In this document: in pieces, positions 51,311-60,334 of the stretch
Numbering within the stretch: the stretch's first letter is position 1
How the letters are laid out: each line of letters begins with the position of its first letter
Assembly (NCBI RefSeq): GCF_009861525.1
Contig: NZ_WVHL01000004.1
Location: 62,001-126,000, forward strand
Source: Pseudomonas sp. LD120
GTDB taxonomy: Bacteria > Pseudomonadota > Gammaproteobacteria > Pseudomonadales > Pseudomonadaceae
Reading direction: 5' to 3'
DNA: 64,000 nucleotides
The notes under the pieces: generated by a model
Database searches by the model: none
Told to the model about the DNA's origin: nothing
The model's input: the letters and a program-made list of their open reading frames with translations, nothing else
Program-made: the position numbers and the translations under genes

Positions 51311-52669
51311 ATGAACAAGTCCACCTTGGCCCTGGCTGTGGCCGTCGGGGCTCTGGCGCAGCAGGCAGGCGCTGCCGGCTTTATCGAAGACAGCAAAGCC
51401 ACCTTGGGGCTGCGTAACTTCTACATCAATAACGATAACCGCGACTCGGGCACTAAAGGCGCTAAGGCTCAGAGCAAGGTGGAGGAGTGGGGCCAAGGTT
51501 TCCAGCTCAATTTCACGTCGGGCTATACCCAGGGCACCGTAGGTTTTGGCCTTGACGCTATCGGCCTGCTGGGCATCAAGCTGGATTCGGGTGGCGGCAC
51601 CAACGGCGCCTCGAATAACGCTTATGGCGGTACGGTTTTTCCAAGCGAGTCCAATGGCAAAGCGGTTGATAACTACTCCAGCCTGGGCCTGACGGCCAAA
51701 GCCAAGATCTCGCAGACTGAGCTGAAGCTGGGGACCCTGCAGCCAAAACTGCCGGTCATCGTGACCAACGATGGTCGTATGCTGCCGCAGACCTTCCAGG
51801 GGGGACAGATCACTTCCAACGAGATCAAGGATTTGACCCTGGTCGGTGGTCAGGTCGAGCACGCCAAGGGCCGTAACTCCAGCAACAACGAAGAATTGTC
51901 GATTGCAGGTGCCAACGCTCGTACCGCGGCGGGCCGTGACAGCAACAAATTCATCTACGGTGGCGGTGACTACAAAATCACCAAAGACCTGACTGCGCAG
52001 TACTACTACGGCAATCTGGATAACTTCTACAAGCAACACTTCCTGGGGTTGACTCATAACTGGTCGATCGGCCCGGGCGTACTGAAGTCCGACCTGCGTT
52101 ACTTCAACAGCCGTGACGACGGTGCTAACGGTCACGATCTCAATTACTTCACCAACGGCAACTACTCCGGTGTTCCAAGCGGTAAGGGCAAGGTTGATAA
52201 CAACCTCTACAGCGGCTTGTTCCTGTACTCGGTTGCCGGTCATACCTTCGGTGGTGGCTACCAGGTCAGCAACGGCAGCAGCGACTTCCCTTGGCTGAAC
52301 CAGGGTGATGGTTCGTCGGCCTACCTGATTACCGATATGCAGATCCAGAAGTTCGCCCGTGCCGGCGAGCGTACCTGGCAGGCGCGCTACGCCTATGACT
52401 TCGCTCGGTTGGGTGCACCAGGCTTGACCGCAGGCGTGGTCTATCTGCGTGGCGACAACATCGACACGGTCTCCAAGGGCGGCACCGTGGCGGGCAGCGG
52501 CCGCAGCGAATGGGAGCGTGACCTGACTGTGGCTTACGTGATTCCAGAAGGTCCGCTGAAGAACCTCGGTTTGACCTGGAAAAACGCCATGTGGCGTAAC
52601 GATATTCCGAATCAGCGCGACCAGGACGAAAACCGCCTGATCGTCAGCTACTCGATTCCGCTGTTGTAA
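51311..52669 (+). CDS. OprD-family outer membrane porin
   Basis: A 452-residue porin precursor: signal peptide 1-21 (ending QQAGA), then FIEDSKATLGLRNFYINND, the OprD N-terminus, alternating beta strands with DLRYFNSRDDGANGHDLNYF in the middle, and a terminal strand LIVSYSIPLL ending in a hydrophobic residue. OprD porins take up amino acids and organic acids; the substrate here is not deducible. GAGAGGAGCG precedes the ATG. Confidence 0.95.
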   Translation: MNKSTLALAVAVGALAQQAGAAGFIEDSKATLGLRNFYINNDNRDSGTKGAKAQSKVEEWGQGFQLNFTSGYTQGTVGFGLDAIGLLGIKLDSGGGTNGASNNAYGGTVFPSESNGKAVDNYSSLGLTAKAKISQTELKLGTLQPKLPVIVTNDGRMLPQTFQGGQITSNEIKDLTLVGGQVEHAKGRNSSNNEELSIAGANARTAAGRDSNKFIYGGGDYKITKDLTAQYYYGNLDNFYKQHFLGLTHNWSIGPGVLKSDLRYFNSRDDGANGHDLNYFTNGNYSGVPSGKGKVDNNLYSGLFLYSVAGHTFGGGYQVSNGSSDFPWLNQGDGSSAYLITDMQIQKFARAGERTWQARYAYDFARLGAPGLTAGVVYLRGDNIDTVSKGGTVAGSGRSEWERDLTVAYVIPEGPLKNLGLTWKNAMWRNDIPNQRDQDENRLIVSYSIPLL

Positions 52670-52691
52670 CAGCTCGATTGTAATCGCGCGA

Positions 52692-52732
52692 TAAAACCTC
52701 GCCCGGCGCAAGGCCGGGCGAGGTGTTGTTTC
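52692..52732 (+). terminator. Terminator of the OprD-family gene
   Basis: Perfect 12-bp stem ACCTCGCCCGGC / GCCGGGCGAGGT with a 5-base loop and a following T-rich stretch, 27 bases after the stop. Confidence 0.88.
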
Positions 52733-52955
52733 AAGTCAGGCTCACCCCCGTGAGCCGTTCTTGAATCCCCTCTTTTTACAGCTACTCAAGGCCTTCTCGA
52801 ACCTTGTTGCGAAGGGTGATTGAGGTGTGTTCGTGAGTCCAGTGAAGAGATCTTTAATATTCTTTTTGGTTCTTAATTTGACGATATTTATTCTTTTTAA
52901 ATGATCGTCGCTGCAGGCAGAGTGGCTTCATCACGCACTCACAGGAGCAGCAGCC

Positions 52956-53594
52956 ATGAGCCTCAGATTGGGCGACATCGCCCCCGATTTCCAACAGGCT
53001 TCCAGTGCCGGCCCGATTCGTTTCCACGAGTGGCTGGGCGACAGTTGGGGCGTGTTGTTTTCCCATCCGGCAGACTTCACCCCGGTGTGCACCACCGAGT
53101 TGGGCTTCACCGCCAAGCTCCAGGACGAGTTCGCCCGGCGCGGGGTGAAAGCTATTGCCTTGTCGGTCGACCCGGTGGACTCCCATCAGCGCTGGATCGA
53201 AGACATCAACGAAACCCAGAACACGTTGGTCAATTTCCCGATCCTGGCGGATGCCGACCGCAAAGTGTCGGACCTCTACGATCTGATCCACCCCAATGCC
53301 AGCGACACCCTGACCGTGCGCTCACTGTTCGTCATCGACCCGCACAAGAAGATTCGCCTGACCATCACTTACCCAGCCAGTACAGGGCGCAACGTCCATG
53401 AAATCCTTCGGGTGATCGATTCGCTGCAACTCACCGACCACTACAAGGTGGCCACCCCCGCCAACTGGCAGGACGGTGACGAAGTGGTGATCGTGCCTTC
53501 GCTCAAGGGCGAGGACGAGATCAAGCGCCGCTTTCCCAAAGGCTATCGCGCAGTGAAGCCTTACCTGCGCCTGACTCCACAACCCAATCGCTGA
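52956..53594 (+). CDS. lsfA: 1-Cys peroxiredoxin (LsfA/Prx6 type)
   Basis: A 212-residue peroxiredoxin of the Prx6 class. The peroxidatic cysteine is C45 in HPADFTPVCTTE; no resolving cysteine is found, so it is a 1-Cys enzyme. It reduces hydrogen peroxide and organic peroxides. In Pseudomonas LsfA is induced by sulfate starvation and lies near ssu genes, as here, which supports the symbol. CAGGAGCAGCAGCC precedes the ATG. Confidence 0.92.
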   Translation: MSLRLGDIAPDFQQASSAGPIRFHEWLGDSWGVLFSHPADFTPVCTTELGFTAKLQDEFARRGVKAIALSVDPVDSHQRWIEDINETQNTLVNFPILADADRKVSDLYDLIHPNASDTLTVRSLFVIDPHKKIRLTITYPASTGRNVHEILRVIDSLQLTDHYKVATPANWQDGDEVVIVPSLKGEDEIKRRFPKGYRAVKPYLRLTPQPNR

Positions 53595-53603
53595 CCCGCT
53601 CAC

Positions 53604-53690
53604 CGCTGCAGGTGCCGGCTTGCCGGCAAAGGCGATGGTGAGACCGGTGCAAATTTAGCCGCCCCTTTCGCGGGCCAGCCCGCTCCTACG
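53604..53690. repeat. REP-type palindromes downstream of lsfA
   Basis: GCCGGCTTGCCGGC (53614-53627) and CGCGGGCCAGCCCGCTCC (53669-53686) are the short GC-rich palindromes of Pseudomonas REP elements. They fill the first third of the 309-base lsfA-ssuE gap; the rest (53700-53890) is AT-rich promoter sequence without a gene. Confidence 0.75.
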
Positions 53691-53903
53691 CAGAATGCAG
53701 GAGTAACAAAACCATAAAGCAGGGGTTTTAAGGCCGTTTCGACCGCCTGTTTTTTCTCCACTACTCAGTGTTTTATATTTCATTAAGGAATAAACAAATG
53801 AATAAATAAGATTTATAGGTATAAAAATAGACTGTTAAGGTTTGTTCTGCCCGGCGAAAGCGCGTCCTGCGAATCGCTTCATTTCGTTCAAGGAATCCCC
53901 TGC

Positions 53904-54497
53904 ATGCTGGTGGTCTCTCTCGGTGGCAGCCCCAGTCAGCGATCCCGTTCCGGGGTGCTGCTGGCGTTGGCCAAGCGCTGGTTACAGCAGCACGGCGTGG
54001 AAGTGGTCAGTTACCAGGTGCGGGACTTCCCGGCCGAGGATCTGCTTCACGCCCGCTTCGACAGCCCCCAGGTCATCGACCTGCTGCAACACATCGACCA
54101 AGCCGATGGCCTGCTGATCGCCACGCCGGTGTACAAGGCGTCGTTTTCCGGGGCATTGAAAACCCTGCTCGACCTGCTGCCGGAGCGTGCCCTGAGCCAC
54201 AAGGTGGTATTGCCCATGGCCACTGGCGGCAGCATCGCCCATATGCTGGCGGTGGATTACGCCCTCAAACCCGTGCTCTCGGCGCTCAAGGCCGAGGAAA
54301 TGCTCCAGGGCCTCTTTGCCGAGGACAGCCAGATCGCCTACGGCGAAGGCAGTGTCCAGCCGCCGCTGGCAGAGGCCCTGGAGCGGCGTTTGACGGAGGC
54401 CTTGGAGCAGTTCCACAGGGCCTTGGCGCGCCGCCCCAAGCCGTTGGATCCGCATCTATTGAATGAACGTCTGTTGAGTGCTCGCTGGAGCATTTGA
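53904..54497 (+). CDS. ssuE: NADPH-dependent FMN reductase
   Basis: A 197-residue flavodoxin-like reductase that supplies reduced FMN to SsuD. The phosphate-binding loop [10 protein letters not shown] is at 7-16, and [19 protein letters not shown] is the conserved FMN/dimer segment. AAGGA lies 9 bases before the ATG. First gene of the ssu block, full length and apparently intact. Confidence 0.93.
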   Translation: MLVVSLGGSPSQRSRSGVLLALAKRWLQQHGVEVVSYQVRDFPAEDLLHARFDSPQVIDLLQHIDQADGLLIATPVYKASFSGALKTLLDLLPERALSHKVVLPMATGGSIAHMLAVDYALKPVLSALKAEEMLQGLFAEDSQIAYGEGSVQPPLAEALERRLTEALEQFHRALARRPKPLDPHLLNERLLSARWSI

Positions 54498-54587
54498 GCC
54501 ACCCCCCTGATTTGAAGCACCGACCTTACTCGCCCGCCAACGGGCAAGCAGGTGCAGCCACAACCCCACTGCAAAAAGGAGAGCGCC

Positions 54588-55352
54588 ATGCGCCCTGTCA
54601 TTTTGCGTCGCGGTCTGGTCGCTCTGTTTGCTGCGGCTGTGTCCTTTGGCGCCATCGTTCAAGCTCAAGCCGAAACCCTGCGTATCGGTTATCAGAAGTA
54701 CGGCACTCTGGTGCTGCTCAAGGCCAAGGGCACCCTGGACAAGCGCCTGGCGCTGCAAGGCGTGGACGTGAAGTGGACCGAGTTTCCGGGTGGTCCGCAG
54801 TTGCTGGAAGGGCTGAACGTCGGTTCCATCGACGTCGGCGTGACCGGCGAAACCCCGCCGGTGTTCGCCCAGGCCGTGTTCCTGCCTCCGGCCGATGCCC
54901 GAGCGGCGTTCGAGCGCGGCAGCGTCGACGCTTGGGTGATCTTGGCCCCCTATCAGGCGGCGGCCGGGCAGCAACTGCAGGCGCGCACGCTGCACGATGG
55001 CAGCGGCATCGTCGACAACCACCAGTTCTACTTGGCGACCAAACCCTACGCACAGCAGCACCCCGAGGTGATCAAGGCCCTGGTGGAAGAGGTGCGGGCG
55101 GTGGGCGAGTGGTCCAAGGCCAATCCGCAGGAGGTCACCGAGCAGGTGGCGTCGCTGCTCGGCCTGTCCACTGTTATCACCCTGACCTTGGTGAAGCGCC
55201 AGGGCTATGGCGCGGGTTTCCTGACTCCGGAGGTGATCGCCGCGCAGCAGAAAATCGCCGACAGCTTCTATCAGCTCAAGCTGATTCCCATGCTGCTGAG
55301 CATTCAAGACGTGATCTGGACGCCCCCCGCCGCCGTGGCCAAAGCGCCGTAA
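54588..55352 (+). CDS. ssuA: SsuA, aliphatic sulfonate binding protein with internal in-frame deletion
   Basis: A signal peptide (1-28, ending VQAQA) and [17 protein letters not shown] identify SsuA. The protein has only 254 residues, against about 320 normally. At residues 94-98 the sequence jumps from PVFAQA straight to [12 protein letters not shown]; the roughly 67 residues that normally lie between (the EAILV...DLKGKKVA...KGS region) are missing. GTGTTC occurs on both sides of the junction (54861 and 54876). The usual WDPY is also changed to LAPY. The loss removes much of one lobe and the ligand cleft, so sulfonate binding is probably lost although the reading frame is kept. Confidence 0.88.
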   Translation: MRPVILRRGLVALFAAAVSFGAIVQAQAETLRIGYQKYGTLVLLKAKGTLDKRLALQGVDVKWTEFPGGPQLLEGLNVGSIDVGVTGETPPVFAQAVFLPPADARAAFERGSVDAWVILAPYQAAAGQQLQARTLHDGSGIVDNHQFYLATKPYAQQHPEVIKALVEEVRAVGEWSKANPQEVTEQVASLLGLSTVITLTLVKRQGYGAGFLTPEVIAAQQKIADSFYQLKLIPMLLSIQDVIWTPPAAVAKAP

Positions 55353-55377
55353 TTCGACCCTTTTAGGAGACCGCTCC

Positions 55378-56526
55378 ATGAGCCTCAATATTTTCTGGTT
55401 TCTGCCCACTCACGGCGACGGCCATTACCTGGGCACCGCCGTAGGCGCGCGCGCCGTGGATCATGCTTACCTGCAGCAGATCGCCCAGGCCGCCGATCGC
55501 TTGGGGTTTGGCGGGGTGCTGATCCCCACCGGACGCTCCTGCGAGGATTCCTGGCTGGTGGCGGCTTCGCTGATTGCGGTGACCCAGCGCCTTAAATTCC
55601 TGGTCGCCCTGCGCCCTGGGATCATTTCCCCGACGGTGGCGGCGCGCCAGGCGGCGACCCTGGATCGGCTTTCCGGCGGCCGGGCGTTGTTCAACCTGGT
55701 GACCGGTGGCGATCCGGACGAACTGGCCGGCGACGGCCAGTTCCTCGACCATCAAGAGCGTTATCAGGCTTCGGTGGAGTTCACCCGCATCTGGCGCCGG
55801 GTACTGGAAGGCGAAACCGTCGACTACGACGGCCAGCACATCAGCGTGAAGGGCGCCAAGTTGCTCTATCCGCCGTTGCAGCAGCCGCGCCCACCGCTGT
55901 ATTTCGGTGGCTCTTCAGAGGCCGCCCAGGACCTGGCCGCTGAGCAGGTGGAGATGGTTTTGACCTGGGGCGAGCCACCGGCCGCCGTGGCCGAGAAGAT
56001 TCAGCAAGTGCGGGACAAGGCGGCCAAGCTCGGACGCACCGTGCGTTTTGGCATCCGTCTGCACGTGATTGTGCGGGAAACCAATGCCGAGGCCTGGCAG
56101 GCCGCCGAGCGCCTGATTTCCCATCTGGACGACGACACCATCGCCCGGGCTCAGGCATCCCTGGCGCGCTTTGATTCCGTGGGCCAGCAGCGCATGGCGG
56201 CTCTGCATGGAGGCCGTCGCGACCAACTGGAAGTCAGCCCCAACCTTTGGGCCGGAGTGGGTCTGGTGCGTGGCGGTGCTGGCACTGCCTTGGTGGGCGA
56301 TGGCCCTACTGTGGCGGCGCGGATGCAAGAGTACGTAGACCTGGGGATCGACACCTTCATTTTCTCCGGCTACCCACACCTGGAAGAGGCCTATCGGGTG
56401 GCCGAGTTGCTGTTCCCGCATCTGGACATCGAACGACCCAAGCAACCCGAAGCAGCCGCTTATATCAGCCCGTTCGGGGAGATGGTCGCCAACGACATCA
56501 TCCCCCAAGGCGCATCCCGGAGCTGA
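55378..56526 (+). CDS. ssuD: FMNH2-dependent alkanesulfonate monooxygenase
   Basis: A 382-residue luciferase-family TIM barrel that oxidises alkanesulfonates to aldehyde plus sulfite with FMNH2 from SsuE. The active-site cysteine is in GRSCEDSWL (about 51-59), with [25 protein letters not shown] and [13 protein letters not shown] intact. AGGAGACCGCTCC precedes the ATG, 25 bases after ssuA. No truncation is seen. Confidence 0.96.
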   Translation: MSLNIFWFLPTHGDGHYLGTAVGARAVDHAYLQQIAQAADRLGFGGVLIPTGRSCEDSWLVAASLIAVTQRLKFLVALRPGIISPTVAARQAATLDRLSGGRALFNLVTGGDPDELAGDGQFLDHQERYQASVEFTRIWRRVLEGETVDYDGQHISVKGAKLLYPPLQQPRPPLYFGGSSEAAQDLAAEQVEMVLTWGEPPAAVAEKIQQVRDKAAKLGRTVRFGIRLHVIVRETNAEAWQAAERLISHLDDDTIARAQASLARFDSVGQQRMAALHGGRRDQLEVSPNLWAGVGLVRGGAGTALVGDGPTVAARMQEYVDLGIDTFIFSGYPHLEEAYRVAELLFPHLDIERPKQPEAAAYISPFGEMVANDIIPQGASRS

Positions 56527-56535
56527 GGTGCGGCC

Positions 56536-56672
56536 ATGGATGAACAATGCAGCGTGCAGCGGCTGGCGCCCTGGACACCGAAGTCCTCGATCGTGCGCTG
56601 ACATTGCCCGGCTTGGCGCCGACAGCGGAACCCGTTTCACCCTTGCCCACGCAGTTGCGCTGGGCACCTTAA
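56536..56672 (+). pseudogene. Deletion scar: start of ssuC joined to end of ssuB
   Basis: ATG 56536 opens [13 protein letters not shown], which looks like the first residues of the permease SsuC, then runs out of frame to a stop at 56601. In another frame, from about 56568, the sequence reads [18 protein letters not shown] then [14 protein letters not shown] and stops at 56672; this resembles the C-terminus of the ATPase SsuB from pseudomonads. So about 1.5 kb holding nearly all of ssuC and ssuB appears lost, with the junction near CTGGCGCCCTGG. Identification of both remnants is from memory of family sequences. Confidence 0.75.
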
Positions 56673-56695
56673 AGCAGCGGCACGTTTCCGGCTGC

Positions 56696-56734
56696 AAGCG
56701 GCAAGCAAGGGCGATGTGCTGTTACTTGCCGCTT
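56696..56734. repeat. Inverted repeat between the ssuCB scar and ssuF
   Basis: AAGCGGCAAG and CTTGCCGCTT form a perfect 10-bp stem around 19 bases. Adjacent GCTTGAAGCCTGCAGCT resembles the short AAGCTTGCAGC repeats scattered in fluorescent pseudomonads. Confidence 0.65.
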
Positions 56735-56777
56735 AAGGCTTGAAGCCTGCAGCTCATTGGCCTTCAGGAGCTGTGCT

Positions 56778-56993
56778 ATGACCATCAAAGCCATCAACGT
56801 TCGCAATCAATTCAAAGGCACCATCAAGGCAATCGTCGAAGGTGACGTGTTGTCGGAAATCGACGTGCAGACAGCCTCCGGGATTGTCACATCGGTGATC
56901 ACCACCCGCTCGGTCAGAGAGTTGGAGTTGTCCATTGGCAGCGAAGTGATCGCCTTTGTGAAGTCCACCGAGGTGTCGATCGCCAAGTTGTGA
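56778..56993 (+). CDS. ssuF: SsuF, molybdopterin-binding (TOBE/Mop) protein
   Basis: A 71-residue single TOBE/Mop domain (MTIKAINVRNQFKGTIKAI, then GIVTSVITTRSVRELELSIGSEV). Mop-like proteins bind molybdate or similar oxyanions; in P. putida ssuF is needed for growth on sulfonates. CAGGAG precedes the ATG. It normally follows ssuB, and here follows the ssuCB scar. Confidence 0.88.
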   Translation: MTIKAINVRNQFKGTIKAIVEGDVLSEIDVQTASGIVTSVITTRSVRELELSIGSEVIAFVKSTEVSIAKL

Positions 56994-57111
56994 GCGATGC
57001 TGCATACCGGCCTGGAGGGGGGCGCGCCTCTCCGGGCTTTTTCAAGGGCGCTGTAAATAACGGTCAGATTTGATACTTTCCCTGCTTTCGCAAGGCCTGA
57101 ACAGTACAGAC

Positions 57112-58029
57112 ATGACAACAGAGCAGGGTCCAAACGTAGGGTATCTGGAGTTCGATCGCGACCATTGGTCAGCTCTGCGGGCGGGGGAACCCATGAGCCT
57201 GTCACCGTCCGAGATGGAGACGTTGACCAGTCCGACCCAGCCCATGGCGTCCGAGGAAGTGAGGCAGATTCTGCTCCCGCTGTCGCGCCTGCTGCATTTG
57301 CACGCCGCTCAGGTGCAGGCGCTGAAGGTGCCGCAGGCAGGCTTCAAGGCCCCTTATGTCATCGGTATTTCCGGTAGCGTGGCAGTGGGTAAAAGCAGTT
57401 TCGCCCGGGTTCTGGCGGCGCTTCTGGCGTATTGGCCGGGCAAGCCCAATGTGCATCTGGTGACCACGGACTCATTTCTTTTTCCTTTGGCGACGCTTCA
57501 GGAAAAAAATATTCTGCATCGAAAAGGCTTCCCCGAGTCTTACGACGAGCCGCTGTTTCTGGCGTTTCTGAAGGCTGTGTGCAACAAGGGTGAAGCGGCC
57601 CATATTCCCATCTATTCCCATGTGCGTTACGACATCCTGGCGGATGAGGCTCAATCGGTGGAGGCGCCGGACATCATCATCCTGGAAGGTTTGAATGTTC
57701 TGCAGGGCGAGCCGGGGCAAGGCTTGAATGCCTTGGACTTCATCGATTTTTCCATTTATGTCGATGCGCCCGAAGAGATGATCAAGGCCTGGTATCTGGA
57801 GCGGTTTGTCTATCTGAAGAACACGGCTTTCCAATCCACCGATTCGTACTTCAACAAGTACAAGGGGCTGTCTGACCCCGAGGCCCTGTCAGTGGCGTCC
57901 GATACCTGGGATCGGGTCAACTTGAAGAACCTTGTGGAACACATTCTGCCCAGCCGGGAACGGGCGAATCTGATTATCCACAAGTCGGCGGACCACCGGA
58001 TTGACAGGTTGCTGTTGCGGCAAGTGTGA
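57112..58029 (+). CDS. coaA: Type I pantothenate kinase (CoaA)
   Basis: A 305-residue P-loop kinase: GISGSVAVGKSS (85-96), VTTDSFLFP, RKGFPESYD and YSHVRYDI are the CoaA signatures. It phosphorylates pantothenate, the first step of CoA synthesis. Pseudomonads usually rely on the unrelated type III enzyme CoaX, so this is probably a second, accessory kinase. ATG 57112 is used; the ribosome site is weak and an upstream TTG at 57070 is possible. Confidence 0.9.
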   Translation: MTTEQGPNVGYLEFDRDHWSALRAGEPMSLSPSEMETLTSPTQPMASEEVRQILLPLSRLLHLHAAQVQALKVPQAGFKAPYVIGISGSVAVGKSSFARVLAALLAYWPGKPNVHLVTTDSFLFPLATLQEKNILHRKGFPESYDEPLFLAFLKAVCNKGEAAHIPIYSHVRYDILADEAQSVEAPDIIILEGLNVLQGEPGQGLNALDFIDFSIYVDAPEEMIKAWYLERFVYLKNTAFQSTDSYFNKYKGLSDPEALSVASDTWDRVNLKNLVEHILPSRERANLIIHKSADHRIDRLLLRQV

Positions 58030-58046
58030 GCCGGCGGGCGGTGGGC

Positions 58047-58685
58047 TTACAGTGGTGTCGGGCGCTTGGCCAGATAGGGCGGTAGATAGAGGCCCAGATA
58101 GGCGTCGAATACGCGCATGCCTTCCTCTGCCATGCGCGCGGTGATCTGCCCATGTTGCTGCACCGAGCGTGCATACACCCGATCCCCCAGCTCCATGGCC
58201 AATGCAAATACGTCCACGTCCTGGGGCAGGACCGGCAGCGCAAAGTGATGATTGAACAGCTTGTGCATCAGGTCGCCCAGTTCGATGTCGTGCTGGCGGT
58301 CGGCCTGGGTCACCTCGGTTAGGCCGTGTTGGGCCAGGATCAACTGGCGGGCGGCGGCGTCTTCATCGTAGATGGCGAGCATGCGTTGCTCCACCAGGCG
58401 TGACAGATCCCGCCAGCTGTTGAGGCAGGCGTGATCGATCGGCGCTTGCAGGCAGGCGCGGAATGCGGCGTGGACATCGGCGGTCAGGGCTTCCAGCAGG
58501 GCTGGCACGCTGGCGAAGAAGTGATACACCGACGACGGTGGAATCTGCGCCCGTTCGGCCACGCTGTAGATCGACAGGCTGGATACGCCCTCGGCGGCCA
58601 ACAGGGTTCGGGCGGCTTCGAGTATCGAATCGATTCGGGCCTGGCTGCGTGCGCGGGGTTTGCGAAGAGGGGCAGTGCGCGTCAT
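58047..58685 (-). CDS. TetR-family transcriptional regulator
   Basis: A 212-residue regulator with an N-terminal HTH (about 15-60; LLAAEGVSSLSIYSVAERAQ then IPPSSVYHFFASVPALL) and an unrecognised effector domain. Convergent with coaA and downstream of spuI on the same strand, separated by a terminator. The target is unknown. Confidence 0.9.
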   Translation of the reverse strand: MTRTAPLRKPRARSQARIDSILEAARTLLAAEGVSSLSIYSVAERAQIPPSSVYHFFASVPALLEALTADVHAAFRACLQAPIDHACLNSWRDLSRLVEQRMLAIYDEDAAARQLILAQHGLTEVTQADRQHDIELGDLMHKLFNHHFALPVLPQDVDVFALAMELGDRVYARSVQQHGQITARMAEEGMRVFDAYLGLYLPPYLAKRPTPL

Positions 58686-58774
58686 CTGTGTCTCCTACAG
58701 GGCTGCGGGCATTGTACGTGAGAGGGCAGGGGTCTCTGTAGTGACAGCCTTGGGCGGAGGTTGATAAATGGCAC

Positions 58775-58814
58775 AAAAAAACGCCGCGGGCCTTGGAGCC
58801 CCGCGGCGTTTTTT
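58775..58814. terminator. Bidirectional terminator after spuI
   Basis: AAAAAAACGCCGCGGG and CCCGCGGCGTTTTTT form a stem flanked by A and T runs, so it works on either strand. It ends the spuI transcript, 13 bases after the stop. Confidence 0.92.
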
Positions 58815-58826
58815 CTGTGCCACCGC

Positions 58827-60203
58827 TTAAACGGTGTGCAGGTACCAGTTGTACTCGAGGTCGGAGATGGAGTGTTCGAATTCCTCCAGCTCGCTCTCTT
58901 TACAGGCGACGAAGATATCGATGTATTTCGGATCGATGTACTTGGCCATTACTTCACTGTCGTCCAGCTCGCGCAGGGCATCACGCAAGTTGTTCGGCAG
59001 GCTTTGCTCGTTCTGCTCGTAGCTGTTGCCTTCGGTCGGCGCCGGCGGCTCGATCTTGTTGGTCAGACCGTGGTGCACGCCCGCTAGGACCGAAGCCATC
59101 AACAGGTATGGGTTGGCGTCGGCACCGGCGACCCGGTGCTCCAGGCGTACCGCGTCGGCCGAACCGGTGGGTACACGCAGGGCCACGGTCCGGTTGTCCA
59201 GCCCCCAGCTCGGCGAGTTCGGTACATAGAACTGCGCGCCGAAACGCCGGTAGGAATTGACGTTCGGGCAGAGGAAGGCCATCTGCGCCGGCAGGGTCTC
59301 GAGCACACCGCCGATCGCGTGACGCAATGCGGCGTTCTGCTCGGGATCCTCGCTGGCAAAGATGTTCTTGCCGTCTTTGTCCAGGACCGAAATGTGCACG
59401 TGCAGACCGTTGCCTGCCTGGCCTGGATAAGGCTTGGCCATGAAGGTGGTGTCCATCTCATGGTCGTAGGCGATGTTCTTGATCAGTCGCTTGAGCAGTA
59501 CCGCGTAGTCGCAGGCCTTGATCGGGTCGGCCACGTGGTGCAGGTTGACTTCGAATTGTGCCGGGGCACTTTCCTTGACGATCGCGTCGGCCGGGATGCC
59601 TTGCTCTTTGGCACCTTCCAGAATGTCCTGGAGGCAGTCGACGTATTCGTCGAGGTCGTCGATCAGGTAAACCTGGGTGGAGTGCGGGCGTTTGCCGGAG
59701 ATCGGCGAACGTGGAGGTTGTGGCCGGCCGTTCACGTTCTCCTGGTCGATCAGGTAGAACTCCAGCTCGAAAGCCGCGCAGATGGTCAACCCCAGCTCAT
59801 CGAACTTGGTTACGACCTGGCGCAAGACTTCTCGTGGATCGGCAAAGAACGGATCGCCCTCCAGTTCGTGCATGGTCATCAGCAACTGCGCGGTAGGGCG
59901 CTTCTGCCAAGGCTCGTTGCATAGGGTATCGGGGATCGGATAGCAGATTCGGTCAGCATCGCCGATGTCCAGGCCCAGGCCGGTGCTTTCCACCGTAGAG
60001 CCATTGATATCCAGGGCAAAGAGGGAGGCCGGCAGGTTGATGCCTTTCTCGTAAACCTTGTGGAGGCTGGTGCGTTCGATACGCTTGCCGCGCACCACAC
60101 CATTCATATCCGCAATCAGAAGGTCAACGTACAGAACCTCAGGATGTTCCTTAAGGAACGCGTTCGCTTCGTTAAGCTGAACGGCACGCGGGGGTACCGA
60201 CAT
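58827..60203 (-). CDS. spuI: Gamma-glutamylpolyamine synthetase (glutamine synthetase family)
   Basis: A 458-residue GlnA-like enzyme that ligates glutamate to putrescine or related polyamines. Family motifs are NGVVRGKR, AAFELEFYL, MAKPYPGQAGNGLHVHIS and VALRVPTGSAD. It is divergent from the hydrolase gene spuA, with a second synthetase and an aminotransferase following, the arrangement of the P. aeruginosa spuI/spuABC region. The exact amine substrate is inferred from this context. Confidence 0.9.
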   Translation of the reverse strand: MSVPPRAVQLNEANAFLKEHPEVLYVDLLIADMNGVVRGKRIERTSLHKVYEKGINLPASLFALDINGSTVESTGLGLDIGDADRICYPIPDTLCNEPWQKRPTAQLLMTMHELEGDPFFADPREVLRQVVTKFDELGLTICAAFELEFYLIDQENVNGRPQPPRSPISGKRPHSTQVYLIDDLDEYVDCLQDILEGAKEQGIPADAIVKESAPAQFEVNLHHVADPIKACDYAVLLKRLIKNIAYDHEMDTTFMAKPYPGQAGNGLHVHISVLDKDGKNIFASEDPEQNAALRHAIGGVLETLPAQMAFLCPNVNSYRRFGAQFYVPNSPSWGLDNRTVALRVPTGSADAVRLEHRVAGADANPYLLMASVLAGVHHGLTNKIEPPAPTEGNSYEQNEQSLPNNLRDALRELDDSEVMAKYIDPKYIDIFVACKESELEEFEHSISDLEYNWYLHTV

Positions 60204-60229
60204 GATGCAACACCTTTGTTGTTAAAAAT

Positions 60230-60242
60230 ATCAATCATTGAT
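60230..60242. promoter_or_regulatory. Palindrome upstream of spuI, candidate operator
   Basis: ATCAAT-C-ATTGAT, a perfect 13-base inverted repeat 26 bases before the spuI start, in the 278-base divergent spuI-spuA gap. Confidence 0.4.
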
Positions 60243-60318
60243 CTTTTCTGGTTTCAGTCAACCCGAACGGCTTGCCGAAGTCAAGTAAGGCCTTTTATGC
60301 CCTAATAGAGGGCTGCTA

Positions 60319-60334
60319 TGGCCCTTTTGAAGCA
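60319..60334 (+). promoter_or_regulatory. Weak sigma-54-like -24/-12 element upstream of spuA
   Basis: TGGCCCTTTTGAAGCA has GG and GC exactly ten bases apart as in sigma-54 promoters, but only partly matches the consensus. It is 148 bases before spuA. Speculative. Confidence 0.25.

Noticed and set aside
51290..52711. 473-codon open frame opposite the OprD-family gene
   Set aside because: Antisense shadow of a certain porin gene whose signal peptide and terminal strand are clear.
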